Part shown: in pieces, positions 24,054 to 32,431 of the stretch
How the letters are laid out: every line of letters starts with the position of its first letter
Position numbering within the stretch: the first letter of the stretch is position 1
Assembly: GCA_016926855.1 (NCBI GenBank)
Contig: JAFGNT010000023.1
Location: 1-43,231 of the forward strand
DNA: 43,231 nucleotides
Source of the DNA: Methanomicrobiaceae archaeon
GTDB taxonomy: Archaea; Halobacteriota; Methanomicrobia; Methanomicrobiales; Methanomicrobiaceae
Direction: 5' to 3'
Notes under the pieces: model-generated
Told to the model about the DNA's origin: nothing
Database searches by the model: none
Seen by the model: the letters and a program-made list of their open reading frames with translations, nothing else
Made by a program: the position numbers and the translations under genes

Positions 24054-24199
24054 GCAGAGCAGGGTACAATCGCGAAAAAAGCCGTCTTCTGCACCGTATT
24101 TTTAAACAGCAGCATTGTCGATTCTCACGAGCGATGGCCTTATCTTCTCCAATCCGAAGATATTACAAAACGACCTGAACGGTCCTTTCAGGATGTACC

Positions 24200-24367
24200 A
24201 TGCTCCGCACGGTGCAGTTTATCACGGGCCTCATCCTCGCGGTCGCCGCCGGGGCACTCATGTTCGAGGGCAGTATTCTCGGGGAGGATACTGTGAGCAT
24301 AGCCCTCGTGACGGGTATCATCGGCGTCCTCCTGATCGCGACCTCGAAAATCCGGCTTATCACATAA
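24200..24367 (+). CDS. Tiny membrane protein, 55 residues
   Basis: A short frame that encodes two hydrophobic helices: FITGLILAVAAGALMF and IALVTGIIGVLLIAT, joined by EGSILGEDTVS and ending KIRLIT. AGGA lies nine bases before the ATG. Composition and codon choice look like coding sequence, and the hairpin of two helices is common among small archaeal membrane proteins. I do not recognise the family. It follows the radical SAM gene by about 145 bp and faces the methyltransferase gene across 33 bases. Confidence 0.55.
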   Translation: MLRTVQFITGLILAVAAGALMFEGSILGEDTVSIALVTGIIGVLLIATSKIRLIT

Positions 24368-24400
24368 TGCGGGGGGGCAGGGAAATCGCGGGCGCTCATA

Positions 24401-24970
24401 TTACCCGTCTGCCGGTTTTTGGAGCAGCACCGTCCGGCTGAACAGCACCCACGGCCCCTTCTCAGGCACGAAGCCCGCCGCCCGGGCAACCTTTAATTCC
24501 TCTTCAAACTCCTCCCTTCCCACGTGATGTGACGGTTCGACGACGAGGATACTGCCGCCGGGACGGATTGCCGCGGCGACTTCCCTGAAGAAACGGCCGG
24601 CGTCCGGCGTCTCGTGGACGACATAGAAGGCAAGAATAAAATCGAACGGACCTGTATCGCCGAGATCGAGCGTTTCCGGGCGTGTCCTGTGTGTGTGGAT
24701 CCGGGTGAGGACCCCCTCCTTCTCCGCCCGCTCCCGGAGCATCGCGAGCATTTCTTCCTGCAGGTCGGCAGCGACGACGCACCCGGACTCGCCCACCATC
24801 CGGGCCATCGCCCGGGAAAAAAAGCCGGGCCCGCAGCCGACATCGAGCACCCTGTCCCCGGGATGGACGTAACGGCCGACGATCCGCTTCGGCGACTGGA
24901 TCAGCCGCCGGATCGGGTGATCCAGCATACCGGCACGCGAGGCCGGGCAGATGTCATGATCGCCGGTCAT
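24401..24970 (-). CDS. Class I SAM-dependent methyltransferase, MarR-coupled
   Basis: A 189-residue methyltransferase with motif I VLDVGCGPGFFSRAMA (about residues 40-55), a motif II acidic residue (VVAADLQEEML), and motif IV around FDFILAFYVVHETPD. A final strand pair ends WVLFSRTVLLQKP. The substrate is unknown; the short N-terminal cap around MLDHPIRRLIQSPKRI suits small molecules or metal(loid)s. ATG 24970 overlaps the marR stop as ATGA, so translation is coupled. An operon with a MarR regulator suggests that its expression responds to a ligand, perhaps a toxic compound that it methylates; this is inference. Confidence 0.8.
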   Translation of the reverse strand: MTGDHDICPASRAGMLDHPIRRLIQSPKRIVGRYVHPGDRVLDVGCGPGFFSRAMARMVGESGCVVAADLQEEMLAMLRERAEKEGVLTRIHTHRTRPETLDLGDTGPFDFILAFYVVHETPDAGRFFREVAAAIRPGGSILVVEPSHHVGREEFEEELKVARAAGFVPEKGPWVLFSRTVLLQKPADG

Positions 24971-25428
24971 GCTTTTTCTCCCTCCCCTGATGCACGAGCG
25001 GTATGCCCGCACTTATCGAGCATCTCCTGAGTCACCTCATCGATCGCTTTAAAAACTGAGAAGAGCAGCGCACAGGCTTCTGGATCCAGATCCCCGACAC
25101 GCTCGTATATTCTCCGGTGGACCCACTCATGCTCCGCTTCATGCCTATGGAATGCGATCCTTCCCTCCGGCGTCAGGCGGAGGCGGACCTCCTTTTCATT
25201 ATCCGGCAGGCGGTACTTCTCGATGAGCCCTTTACCGGCGAGTCTGCTCACTATCTGGGAAGCAGCGCCGCGGCTCACCCCCATTCTGGTCCCGAGTGTG
25301 GTCACGTTTATGTCCGGGTTAAGGCCGAGAGCCTGGAGGGTGTGGATCTCGGAAGGGTGAAGGAGCTGATCCGTGCCGAAATACGCCGGTATTGCCTCGA
25401 TTTCGTTCATCCTGTTCATTGTCTTCAT
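24967..25428 (-). CDS. MarR-family transcriptional regulator
   Basis: A MarR-type winged-helix regulator of about 153 residues. The DNA-binding core reads HPSEIHTLQALGLNPDINVT, TLGTRMGVSRGAASQIVSRL, GLIEKYRLPDNEKEVRLRLT, with the wing Asp-Asn-Glu and Arg expected in MarR. The C-terminal helix contains EACALLFSVFKAIDEVTQEM for dimerisation. The start is ATG 25428 (MKTMNRMNE); a GTG at 25443 and ATGs at 25419 and 25410 are alternatives. The gene runs ATGA-coupled into the methyltransferase. A perfect palindrome and a 21-bp-spaced repeat upstream (25497-25525) are the likely operator, so it probably controls its own operon. Confidence 0.88.
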   Translation of the reverse strand: MKTMNRMNEIEAIPAYFGTDQLLHPSEIHTLQALGLNPDINVTTLGTRMGVSRGAASQIVSRLAGKGLIEKYRLPDNEKEVRLRLTPEGRIAFHRHEAEHEWVHRRIYERVGDLDPEACALLFSVFKAIDEVTQEMLDKCGHTARASGEGEKA

Positions 25429-25496
25429 CCAGAGAGTGCACAACCGGGTGAAGGCCGCTTCATTCTCGGTAGGTTCCGTAATTTAATCACCTGCTA

Positions 25497-25525
25497 TACA
25501 ATATTGTTTAGTAGCTTTACAATAT
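25497..25525 (-). promoter_or_regulatory. Candidate MarR operator
   Basis: ACAATATTGT (25499-25508) is a perfect 10-bp palindrome. The octamer TACAATAT occurs twice in direct orientation, at 25497-25504 and 25518-25525, 21 bp apart, which is two helical turns. The site lies about 70 bp upstream of the marR start, and the second copy overlaps a TATA-like TTATATTG on the minus strand. Confidence 0.55.
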
Positions 25526-25642
25526 AATCGTATCCCTGCTTCGGGGAAATTACGGGAGTGCTGTCTCCGTGCCGGGGGTAAAATGCGGATGCGGATGCGG
25601 CTCGCCAGAGTGGGAAAAAAAGAATTGGTAACCGGAATGCTC

Positions 25643-26206
25643 TTATGTTCGCTGCTCGCGCACTTCTTTCATAAGCCGGTCCATCCATTCAGGGATTCGC
25701 ACGGCTTCTTTGGGGAACTGCTCCGGAACATAGGGCTTGATGTCTATGACAGGGCTGCCGTCGACGGCGTCGAGGCCGGAAACCTCCAGCACGTTCCCCC
25801 GTCGTCCATGCAGCCGGACGACGGTCATGAGCACCGGGTTGGGCCGTGCAGGGCTGCAGGTCGAGAAGATCCCCGTCGCCGGGACGTCCTTCCTGCCCAT
25901 CGGGTGGACGCGGGTGAGCGTCCTGCTTTCTTCAGGAACTTTGTGGCCCCAGTACAGCACCATGAGGTGGGAATACTCCCCGATGCCTTCAAGCGCCCCA
26001 ACCACATCCTCGCGGAGGACAATCTCCGAGATTGCCTCGCGGTTGGTGCGGATATGATCCCTGTTTGAGCCGGGTTCTCCCCGCATCGAAATGCCGTCCC
26101 TGCCGGCGACGAGGAAGGGTTCCTGGACACTGTTGCGAACGGTTCCGATAGGATTCAGGTTTATATCCCGGGAATCGGGTAATGTCTTTGATGTTTCTTT
26201 CATCAT
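25643..26206 (-). CDS. trmO: TrmO-type tRNA m6t6A37 methyltransferase (TsaA/YaeB family)
   Basis: A 187-residue member of the TsaA/YaeB/TrmO family, whose characterised members N6-methylate threonylcarbamoyl-adenosine at position 37 of tRNA-Thr. Family marks are IGTVRNS near the N terminus, LEGIGEYSHLMVLYWGHK, the signature GIFSTCSPARPNPV (about residues 110-123; most members have R where C occurs), and VSGLDAVDGSPVIDIKPYVP. The start ATG 26206 is preceded by GGAG seven bases upstream. The C-terminus ends shortly after IPEWMDRL. In archaea some members of this family may act on other RNAs, so the substrate is inferred. Single gene. Confidence 0.85.
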   Translation of the reverse strand: MMKETSKTLPDSRDINLNPIGTVRNSVQEPFLVAGRDGISMRGEPGSNRDHIRTNREAISEIVLREDVVGALEGIGEYSHLMVLYWGHKVPEESRTLTRVHPMGRKDVPATGIFSTCSPARPNPVLMTVVRLHGRRGNVLEVSGLDAVDGSPVIDIKPYVPEQFPKEAVRIPEWMDRLMKEVREQRT

Positions 26207-26432
26207 TATATATCTCCGTTTTTACAGGTAGCGTGGTTTGTTGAGAGTACATAAGAAATTCATTTTTTGTATTACTACCGCATGTGACATTCATACCCGG
26301 GTGCCGGGGATCGCTCTAGGCCACTCGTCCTGCCGCCCGGCGATCCTCTTCGAACGGTTGGTTCATCATGAATTACGCTGTATCATCCCTCACTGAACGT
26401 GCACGACGGACAGCTTATGAGGTGAGGGTACT

Positions 26433-27086
26433 GTGGATGCATCGTATTTCTCCATGCAGTTTGCAGCATACAACACGGACTGGCTCATCGCGAATATACT
26501 CCTGTGGCTCCTGCTCGTAATCGCCACGGGGACGGTGCTTGCCCACCCGGGGGACGAGCGGTCGAATGTGTTCATAAAGGCCGTGCTCGCACTGGTCTTT
26601 CTCTGGAACGGCATCGTGTTCTTCTTTTCGTACATGACGCAAACCGCGGTTGCCGGCGGGATACCTGTTGCCGTTGCAGGGGTGCTCTTTGCTGCCGATA
26701 TCGTGCGGAAGAAGATCCGCATCTCTCTCCCCGCATCCGGCTGGCTGCGGTATGTCACTCTCGCCTGGGTGGCCTGGGCGCTCGGGCTGTACACGATTGC
26801 AGGATGGCTTACGGGGCACCCGTATCCCGGAGGTCCGCTCCCGCCCGCACCCTGTCCGTCCACAATCCTCGCGATCGCCCTTCTCTCGACCTCAATGGCC
26901 ACGCTGAAAACCGACCGCATGTTCTTCACGCTGCTCTGTGCCCTGTTGCTGTGGTGGGCGTTCTTCGCCGGGCTCGGTGCGCCGGCGATATACGGCTTCT
27001 ATGTGGACCTCACGCTCCTCGCCGCCGGGGTGTACGGTCTTGTGATGCTCGGGGTATACTGGCGCAACACCAATTTTGCGGTGTGA
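26433..27086 (+). CDS. DUF6064-type membrane protein
   Basis: A 217-residue integral membrane protein with six or seven spans, matching the DUF6064 pattern: FAAYNTDWLIANILLW at the N terminus, VFLWNGIVFFFSYM, and PAPCPSTILAIALL near residue 145, where the P-C-P-T/S stretch is a family mark. The end reads IYGFYVDLTLLAAGVYGL. The function of the family is unknown. The start is GTG 26433, with GGTGAGGG close upstream. It is a single gene, convergent with the downstream decarboxylase-like gene. Confidence 0.75.
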   Translation: MDASYFSMQFAAYNTDWLIANILLWLLLVIATGTVLAHPGDERSNVFIKAVLALVFLWNGIVFFFSYMTQTAVAGGIPVAVAGVLFAADIVRKKIRISLPASGWLRYVTLAWVAWALGLYTIAGWLTGHPYPGGPLPPAPCPSTILAIALLSTSMATLKTDRMFFTLLCALLLWWAFFAGLGAPAIYGFYVDLTLLAAGVYGLVMLGVYWRNTNFAV

Positions 27087-27180
27087 GGAGAGCGTGTCGG
27101 AGTGAACCGGGCCTTCCTGCCCCGGTATGGTCGAGCTAACCGTGTGTGGGATGTAGCGATTGCCAACGATCAGCGCACTT

Positions 27181-27188
27181 AAAAAAAA
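27181..27188 (-). terminator. T8 tract downstream of the CMD-family gene
   Basis: On the minus strand a run of eight T follows the stop of the carboxymuconolactone decarboxylase-like gene by about 35 bases. Oligo-T tracts terminate archaeal RNA polymerase. No strong hairpin is needed or seen. Confidence 0.5.
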
Positions 27189-27222
27189 GAGGTGTTCAAT
27201 TTCCTGACCGGGTCTGTGTGTT

Positions 27223-27576
27223 TCAACTGAACTCTTTGATCGCGTCCTGCACGAGCTTAACATACATGAGCGCAGGACCGCCACCCATTAGCACAGCGAC
27301 CATCGACGCCTCTATCATCTCCTCGCGTGTCGCACCGAGGGCAAGACACTTCTTGGCATGGATGGCAATACACCAGGTACTCTGGCTCTTCACAGAGAGG
27401 GCGAGGGCTATCAACTCCTTCATCTTTTGATCAAGGGCGCCTGTTTTCTCCACACCCTGCATGAGCACAGTAAAGCCCTCCATTGCTGCAGGCACCTGCT
27501 CCCTGAGCGTGCCGAGATTCTCATGCTGTTCTACTGTTAAATCAGTAATATATCCCAAATTTTTCACCTCATGCAT
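27223..27576 (-). CDS. Carboxymuconolactone decarboxylase-family (AhpD-like) protein
   Basis: A 117-residue all-helical protein of the CMD/AhpD superfamily. The core reads LDQKMKELIALALSVKSQST then WCIAIHAKKCLALGATREEM, followed by EASMVAVLMGGGPALMYV. The usual AhpD redox pair CxxC appears here as C-x-x-x-H, with a second Cys four residues on, so the peroxidase-recycling CxxC is not intact. Such variants may still be thiol-disulfide active or have other roles. The start is ATG 27576; no Shine-Dalgarno sequence precedes it, which suggests a leaderless transcript or a start slightly inside. Single gene, ending at an oligo-T terminator. Confidence 0.85.
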   Translation of the reverse strand: MHEVKNLGYITDLTVEQHENLGTLREQVPAAMEGFTVLMQGVEKTGALDQKMKELIALALSVKSQSTWCIAIHAKKCLALGATREEMIEASMVAVLMGGGPALMYVKLVQDAIKEFS

Positions 27577-28094
27577 TCTTTTTTGCTACCGGGGATCTCT
27601 CAGTCCAGGGTAGGTTTTTGGTTTTTCCGAGGATTGTGCACAGTCGATATCCTCAGTTTTATCATCTTTTTATTTTTTTACTCCATATCAGCAGGAAAAG
27701 AAGATCGTCTCCTCACAATGGTGTGGCAGGGAAAACCGGAGGGGTGGCTGGTTGTTATTGCTGTTGCTGTGGTTACCGGAGTATGTGGGGTGATCAGTGC
27801 ACCTGTCTTCTTCACATACTACTGACAGTGGTGAATAATTCTCCCTCCCTCATAAAACTGAGTGTATATACACCCTTCTGTATCGAAAAAGACGCTATCT
27901 ACCGCGGAAATAGTGGCGAATGCACAGCGCAGTAAACAGTGTGCCGTATCCACGGATCTGTCTGGTAAACTGTATTTGTGTTCTCTGATGCGGATATATC
28001 CGGGTGTTATGGGTCGGCGGGATCCCGGTTGCCGGTGCAGGCGTGCTGTGTGCCGCCGTTTCACCCTCTCATCTGGGGAATGCCCGAGTTTTCG
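27577..28094. other. Intergenic stretch, no gene recognised
   Basis: About 520 bases with short frames only. One plus-strand frame (27718-27825) would give a 35-residue peptide with a hydrophobic helix (WLVVIAVAVVTGVCGVISA) but lacks a ribosome binding site. AT-rich blocks at 27650-27690 and 27845-27875 may hold promoters. I see no repeat or RNA gene. Confidence 0.5.
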
Positions 28095-28406
28095 TCAGCT
28101 CCAGAGAGGGTCGTCGCCGAACCGCTCCATCCAGTATTCGCCGGGAGTCTTCCCCATGGTAGCTTTAATATCATCGAGACGGAACGAGAACCGGTGATTC
28201 GTGCAGTAGTCCAGGAGGAGTTCATAGGCACCGTTGAGGGTAACGGTTCTCTGATGCGAGGATGCCGGGTCACTTTTTGCCGCATCCGGGTGCCATTCTT
28301 TCATCAGTTCACGATAGCGGTGGCGTATCTCGTTCAGGCTGGCCCCCCCGGTAATCCCGAGAACATCCGCAGCCTCCCGGACGGCCATGGCAGCATGTGT
28401 GTTCAT
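28095..28406 (-). CDS. J-domain protein
   Basis: A 103-residue protein with a J domain: AADVLGITGGASLNEIRHRY, then RELMKEWHPDAAKSD with the HPD motif that stimulates Hsp70 ATPase, then LNGAYELLLDYC. The C-terminal 35 residues (FSFRLDDIKATMGKTPGEYW, ending FGDDPLW) are typical of short archaeal J-domain proteins and may be a substrate or partner contact. It lacks the Gly/Phe and zinc regions of full DnaJ. The start is ATG 28406, with GGATGAA before it. It is divergent from the methyltransferase gene. The partner should be a DnaK elsewhere. Confidence 0.88.
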   Translation of the reverse strand: MNTHAAMAVREAADVLGITGGASLNEIRHRYRELMKEWHPDAAKSDPASSHQRTVTLNGAYELLLDYCTNHRFSFRLDDIKATMGKTPGEYWMERFGDDPLWS

Positions 28407-28513
28407 TGTTCATCCGATACGGCGGGACGGAGAAAAAAGTTACCGCGGTGGTCTGATCCCGTACTTTTTCGCGCTTGCGGCAGATATGGGTGCAGGGAGA
28501 ATTCACCGGTATT

Positions 28514-29086
28514 ATGACAGAGGAGATCTTCGAGCGGTATGCCGAGGAGTATGACGCCTGGTATGATGTGCACCGGAGCGTCTATCACACGGAACTGGCC
28601 CGCATACGGAGCGTCCTCCCTCCGGTCGATGCCCGGAGCGTTGAAGTCGGGGTGGGATCCGGGAGGTTCGCCGGGCCGCTCGGGATCCGGCTGGGCATCG
28701 AACCCTCGCATGCACTCGGCCGGATGGCATACCGGCGGGGAATCGACGTCATCCGCGGCCGGGCCGAGTGCCTTCCCCTCCGGGACGACTCGTGTTCGCT
28801 CGTACTCCTCGTGACCGTTCTCTGTTTCCTTGATGATCCTCGCCGGGCGCTTGCCGAACTACGCAAAATTCTCGTTCCGGGGGGCACCCTCGTCATCGGA
28901 TTCCTCGAACGCGACGGGCCGGTCGTGCAGACGCACCTCCGCACGGGGGGGAAGCGGCATTTTCTCTCCCATGCCCGTTTTTTCTCGTCCGATGATGTTC
29001 GGGGGCTCCTCCGGCAGGCCGGATTTTCCGTGCTCACGGCGGATTCCCGTCAGGGGTTTGGTGTTTTTCTGGCACGGAAGGATTGA
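28514..29086 (+). CDS. Class I SAM-dependent methyltransferase
   Basis: A 190-residue methyltransferase of the Methyltransf_11/UbiE-like type. It starts MTEEIFERYAEEYDAWYD, then motif I VEVGVGSGRFAGPLG (about residues 43-57), an acidic motif II (GIEPSHALG), CLPLRDDSCSLVLLVTVLCF (motif IV), and LVPGGTLVIGFLERDG (motif VI). The C-terminal part FFSSDDVRGLLRQAGF is the usual final helix. The substrate is unknown. Start ATG 28514 is the best fit, since homologues begin near MTEEIF; the frame extends to 28475 without a clear ribosome binding site. It stands alone, convergent with the trp operon. Confidence 0.82.
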   Translation: MTEEIFERYAEEYDAWYDVHRSVYHTELARIRSVLPPVDARSVEVGVGSGRFAGPLGIRLGIEPSHALGRMAYRRGIDVIRGRAECLPLRDDSCSLVLLVTVLCFLDDPRRALAELRKILVPGGTLVIGFLERDGPVVQTHLRTGGKRHFLSHARFFSSDDVRGLLRQAGFSVLTADSRQGFGVFLARKD

Positions 29087-29174
29087 AAGGGCGTGGAGAG
29101 TATCGGGCCCCCTCCCGCATCCCGGTGAAGGACCCTTTACGCCCTGCGCCGATGAGCCGGAAAAGGCCGGAGCA

Positions 29175-29975
29175 CTACGAACCTCCGGGCACATTCCGCA
29201 CGGCCGCCTTCATCCGGGCGGTGAACTCCGCAAGCTCCCGCTCCAGCCTTTCAGGATCCCCGGCATTTCTCTCGATAATCTCCACGATGGCGCTTCCGAC
29301 AATGACCCCGTCCGCCCCGGCCTCCACCGCCTGCCGGGCCTGGACCTCATCTGCTATCCCGAAGCCGAGGGCGAGCGGCATTTTCGTCTGCTCCCGCACC
29401 CGTCGGATCAGGGGGCGGGCGGCCTCCGAGAGGGTTTCGCGTTTTCCTGTCACCCCCGAGAGGGAGACCAGATAGAGAAATCCGCCGGCCAGATTGGCAA
29501 TCTTTTTTACACGGTCGGGCGGGGTTGTCGGTGTCACCGTAAAGATCTGCTCAATCCCGGTCTCTTGAGCATGGTCCATGACCATCCCCGCCTCTTCGGC
29601 CGGCATATCGACGACCAGTATCCCGTCGACCCCGGCGTCCTTTGCCTCGCGGTAGAAGCGTGCGGGCTCCCGCGAATAGACCGTATTGCAGTATACGAGC
29701 AGCACGACCGGCACCTCCGACTCTTTCCTGATCTCCCTCACCAGTGCAAAGGCCTTATCGGTCGTTGCACCGGCAGAGAGCGCCCGTTCGTCGGACCGCT
29801 GGATCACGGGACCGTCGCCGACCGGGTCCGAGAACGGGATGCCGAGCTCCAGGATGTCCGCTCCCGAACGGATGAGGGTCTGCGCAATCATGATTGAGGT
29901 CGCGTAATCGGGATCGCCCGCAACCGTAAAGGCGATGAATGCCGGTCCTTTAAAGGCATTTTTAATTCTGCTCAT
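29175..29975 (-). CDS. trpA: Tryptophan synthase alpha chain
   Basis: TrpA (266 residues) cleaves indole-3-glycerol phosphate to indole and passes it through a tunnel to TrpB. Visible marks are [30 protein letters not shown] with the catalytic Glu and Asp, [26 protein letters not shown] and [13 protein letters not shown]. The start is ATG 29975 (MSRIKNAF), overlapping the trpB end by 14 bases; the frame extends to 30170 only inside trpB. It is the last gene of trpEGDCFBA. The stop is TAG. Nothing is odd in its active site. Confidence 0.96.
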   Translation of the reverse strand: MSRIKNAFKGPAFIAFTVAGDPDYATSIMIAQTLIRSGADILELGIPFSDPVGDGPVIQRSDERALSAGATTDKAFALVREIRKESEVPVVLLVYCNTVYSREPARFYREAKDAGVDGILVVDMPAEEAGMVMDHAQETGIEQIFTVTPTTPPDRVKKIANLAGGFLYLVSLSGVTGKRETLSEAARPLIRRVREQTKMPLALGFGIADEVQARQAVEAGADGVIVGSAIVEIIERNAGDPERLERELAEFTARMKAAVRNVPGGS

Positions 29976-31128
29976 GCACGACCTCCCGTGTGATATCCTT
30001 GTCACCCCTCCCGGAGAGGTTGATGATGACGATATCGTCTTTTTCGAACCTGTCCCTCTCCCGGAGGAGATAGGCAACCGCATGCGCCGACTCGAGTGCC
30101 GGCACGATTCCCTCCCGTCGCGAGAGGTACCGAAAGGCTTCGAGAACCTCCTTATCCCGGACGCTTTCATAGCGTACCCGGCCGGTATCCCTGAGCATGC
30201 TGTGCTCAGGTCCCACCGAGGGGTAGTCCAGCCCGGCCGCTATCGAGTGCGTCCCGAGGACCTGCCCGTCGTCGTCCTGCAGGAGGTAGGAGAGCGCTCC
30301 GTGCAGGATCCCCGGCCTGCCGTGCCCGAGCGAGGCACCGTGTTCTCCGGGCTCTATGCCCCTGCCGCCGGCCTCGACGCCGGTGAGCGCCACGTCATCC
30401 CCGAGGAAGGGATAAAAGATCCCGATGGCATTGGATCCGCCGCCCACACAGGCGATCACGGCATCAGGGAGGCGCTCCTCACGCTCGAGTATCTGCCGGC
30501 GTGCCTCCTTTCCGATGACTGTCTGAAAATCCCTGACCATCCGGGGGTACGGGTGCGGGCCGACGACAGAGCCGAGAATATAGGCTGAATCCTCTGAACT
30601 GGCCGCCCAGTCCCGCATCGCCTCATTGACCGCATCCTTGAGAGTCGCGGTCCCGCAGCTTACCGGGATGACGGTTGCGCCCATCAGCTCCATTCTGACG
30701 ACATTAAGATGCTGTCGGGTGCAGTCCGTCTCTCCCATGTATACCTCGACCGGGAGACCGAGCACAGCACCGGCAATCGCCGTCGCAACGCCGTGCTGGC
30801 CGGCTCCCGTCTCGGCGATCAGCCTCTTTTTGCCCATATGGCGTGCAAGAAGGGCCTGTCCGAGCGTGTTGTTGAGTTTATGCGCCCCGCCATGGAGGAG
30901 GTCCTCGCGTTTGAGGTATACCCTGCACCCCATATCGTCCGAGACATTCCTGCAGAATGTCAGGGGTGTTTCCCTCCCTGCATACTCCGTCAGGTACAAC
31001 GCCAGCTCGTCCTGAAACTCCCTGCTCCGGCAGATGGTTTTCTGCCCCTCCTCGAGCGCCGCCAGGGCTGCCATCAGGGTTTCCGGAACAAACTGCCCGC
31101 CGTACGCGCCGAAACGTCCTTTTTTCAT
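29962..31128 (-). CDS. trpB: Tryptophan synthase beta chain
   Basis: TrpB (388 residues) condenses indole and serine using PLP. Marks include [19 protein letters not shown] at the start, [26 protein letters not shown] with the PLP-binding Lys in [18 protein letters not shown], and [12 protein letters not shown] for phosphate binding; NLSGRGDKD lies near the end. It is of the TrpB1 type, which pairs with TrpA. Start ATG 31128 overlaps the trpF stop (ATGA) and has AGGAGG nine bases upstream, so coupling is strong. Confidence 0.96.
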   Translation of the reverse strand: MKKGRFGAYGGQFVPETLMAALAALEEGQKTICRSREFQDELALYLTEYAGRETPLTFCRNVSDDMGCRVYLKREDLLHGGAHKLNNTLGQALLARHMGKKRLIAETGAGQHGVATAIAGAVLGLPVEVYMGETDCTRQHLNVVRMELMGATVIPVSCGTATLKDAVNEAMRDWAASSEDSAYILGSVVGPHPYPRMVRDFQTVIGKEARRQILEREERLPDAVIACVGGGSNAIGIFYPFLGDDVALTGVEAGGRGIEPGEHGASLGHGRPGILHGALSYLLQDDDGQVLGTHSIAAGLDYPSVGPEHSMLRDTGRVRYESVRDKEVLEAFRYLSRREGIVPALESAHAVAYLLRERDRFEKDDIVIINLSGRGDKDITREVVHEQN

Positions 31129-31694
31129 GGAAGCCTCCTGCATGCACCGATGAATGCACGCACGAGCCGGGGATCCTTGACTCCGGGCCGGCTCTCGACC
31201 CCCGACGCCACATCGAGGGCATAGGGGCCGAGGGTCGCTGCGGCGTTTGCATTCTCCGGGGTCAGCCCTCCGGCAAGGATGGCCGGGAGGGGGCAGTTTG
31301 CGAGCACCTGCCGGGCAAAATCCCGGTCAAAGGGCTGTCCCCTTCCCCTGCTGGAGTCGATCACGACGGCATCGCAGGGGTACGACGGCCTCTGTCCGGG
31401 GCTGATCATGCGCAGGACCCGGGCACGGGTGCGGGGGAGGGAGATCTCCGCCCGCACCTGCACGGCCGGGGGGCGGAGCGCCAGTATCTCGTCGATCTCC
31501 TCCCCGTCCTTCGTCGCCGTCACGCATACCCCTGTCGTGAAGGGGCCGAGTTGATCAAGGATCTCTCCGGCGCGCTCCACCGCAACCGAGCGCGGCGAAT
31601 CGCTGAAGACGACGATGCCCACGGCATCGGCTCCGGCCTCCTCCGCACAGCGGGCATCACCGGTCGAGGTGACCCCGCAGATCTTTATGCGAAT
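31125..31694 (-). CDS. trpF: Phosphoribosylanthranilate isomerase, apparent ATT start
   Basis: TrpF (189 residues) performs the Amadori step between TrpD and TrpC. The N-terminal strand RIKICGVTS with the catalytic Cys is present only if translation starts at ATT 31694 (ATT-CGC-ATA-AAG-ATC-TGC), which aligns with the usual M-R-x-K-I-C-G. GGAGG lies seven bases before that ATT, inside the end of trpC. No ATG, GTG or TTG is in frame nearby; the first is a GTG at 31622, which would drop the catalytic Cys and the first strand. Other marks: [32 protein letters not shown] and [16 protein letters not shown]. The start overlaps the trpC end by 10 bases. Confidence 0.93.
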   Translation of the reverse strand: MRIKICGVTSTGDARCAEEAGADAVGIVVFSDSPRSVAVERAGEILDQLGPFTTGVCVTATKDGEEIDEILALRPPAVQVRAEISLPRTRARVLRMISPGQRPSYPCDAVVIDSSRGRGQPFDRDFARQVLANCPLPAILAGGLTPENANAAATLGPYALDVASGVESRPGVKDPRLVRAFIGACRRLP

Positions 31695-32431
31695 ACCAAT
31701 CCCTCCAGTACCGTATGCGGCTCCTTCGCTGACATGAGTGCCGTCCCGACAAGGAAAGCATCGGCGTAGGGGGCAAGCCGCCTGATATCCTCCGGCTCTG
31801 CAATCCCGCTCATCGCGACGACGAGCCTGCCGGCATTACGAATCGGTCCGGCACGTGCGGCCGTTGTCTCCGACCGGATCTGCATGGTGCGGAGGTTACG
31901 GTTGTTGATCCCGATGATCCCGGCACCCGATGCGAGCGCCACCTCCACATCATGGTGCGTGTGCACCTCGACAAGGGGTTCGAGCCCTGCCGCATAGGCA
32001 GCAGAGACGAAGGTTGTGAGCCGGTCGCCGAGCAGTCCGGCGATCAGGAGGACCGCATCCGCCCCGAGATCTTTGCTTTCCCCGATCTGGCGTATATCGA
32101 TGATGAAGTCCTTTCGTAAAACCGGGAGATGTACGGCTTCTTTCACTGCTGCAATATCCTCCGGCCTTCCTGCGAAGAATTCGGGCTCGGTAAGGACCGA
32201 TATGGCCGCACACCCGCCTCTCCGGTATTCTTCCGCGATCGCGGCGGGATCGGTCCGATCCCGTATCCTTCCCGAGGAGGGCGAGGAGAACTTGATCTCC
32301 GCGATGACCGCATGCCTTCCCCGAACGGACGTTATCGCCTCCTTCAGGCTCAGAGGGTCGTTCCTCTTTCCGCCTCGTCCGGGCTCTTTTATCCGATGCC
32401 GTGTCGTCCTGAGGATCTCGTCCAGAATCAT
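31685..32431 (-). CDS. trpC: Indole-3-glycerol phosphate synthase
   Basis: TrpC (248 residues) closes the indole ring with loss of CO2 and water. The TIM-barrel motifs are clear: VIAEIKFSSPSSGRI with the catalytic Lys and Glu region, ISVLTEPEFFAG, VLRKDFIIDIRQIGES, VLLIAGLL, LEPLVEVHT, GINNRNLRTMQI and AMSGIAEPEDI. The start ATG 32431 overlaps the trpD stop (ATGA). The 3' end carries the ribosome binding site and ATT start of trpF inside its coding sequence. Confidence 0.96.
   Translation of the reverse strand: MILDEILRTTRHRIKEPGRGGKRNDPLSLKEAITSVRGRHAVIAEIKFSSPSSGRIRDRTDPAAIAEEYRRGGCAAISVLTEPEFFAGRPEDIAAVKEAVHLPVLRKDFIIDIRQIGESKDLGADAVLLIAGLLGDRLTTFVSAAYAAGLEPLVEVHTHHDVEVALASGAGIIGINNRNLRTMQIRSETTAARAGPIRNAGRLVVAMSGIAEPEDIRRLAPYADAFLVGTALMSAKEPHTVLEGLVFA

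Noticed and set aside
27718-27825. 35-codon frame with a hydrophobic helix
   Set aside because: No Shine-Dalgarno sequence, too short to judge, and no conservation evidence available.
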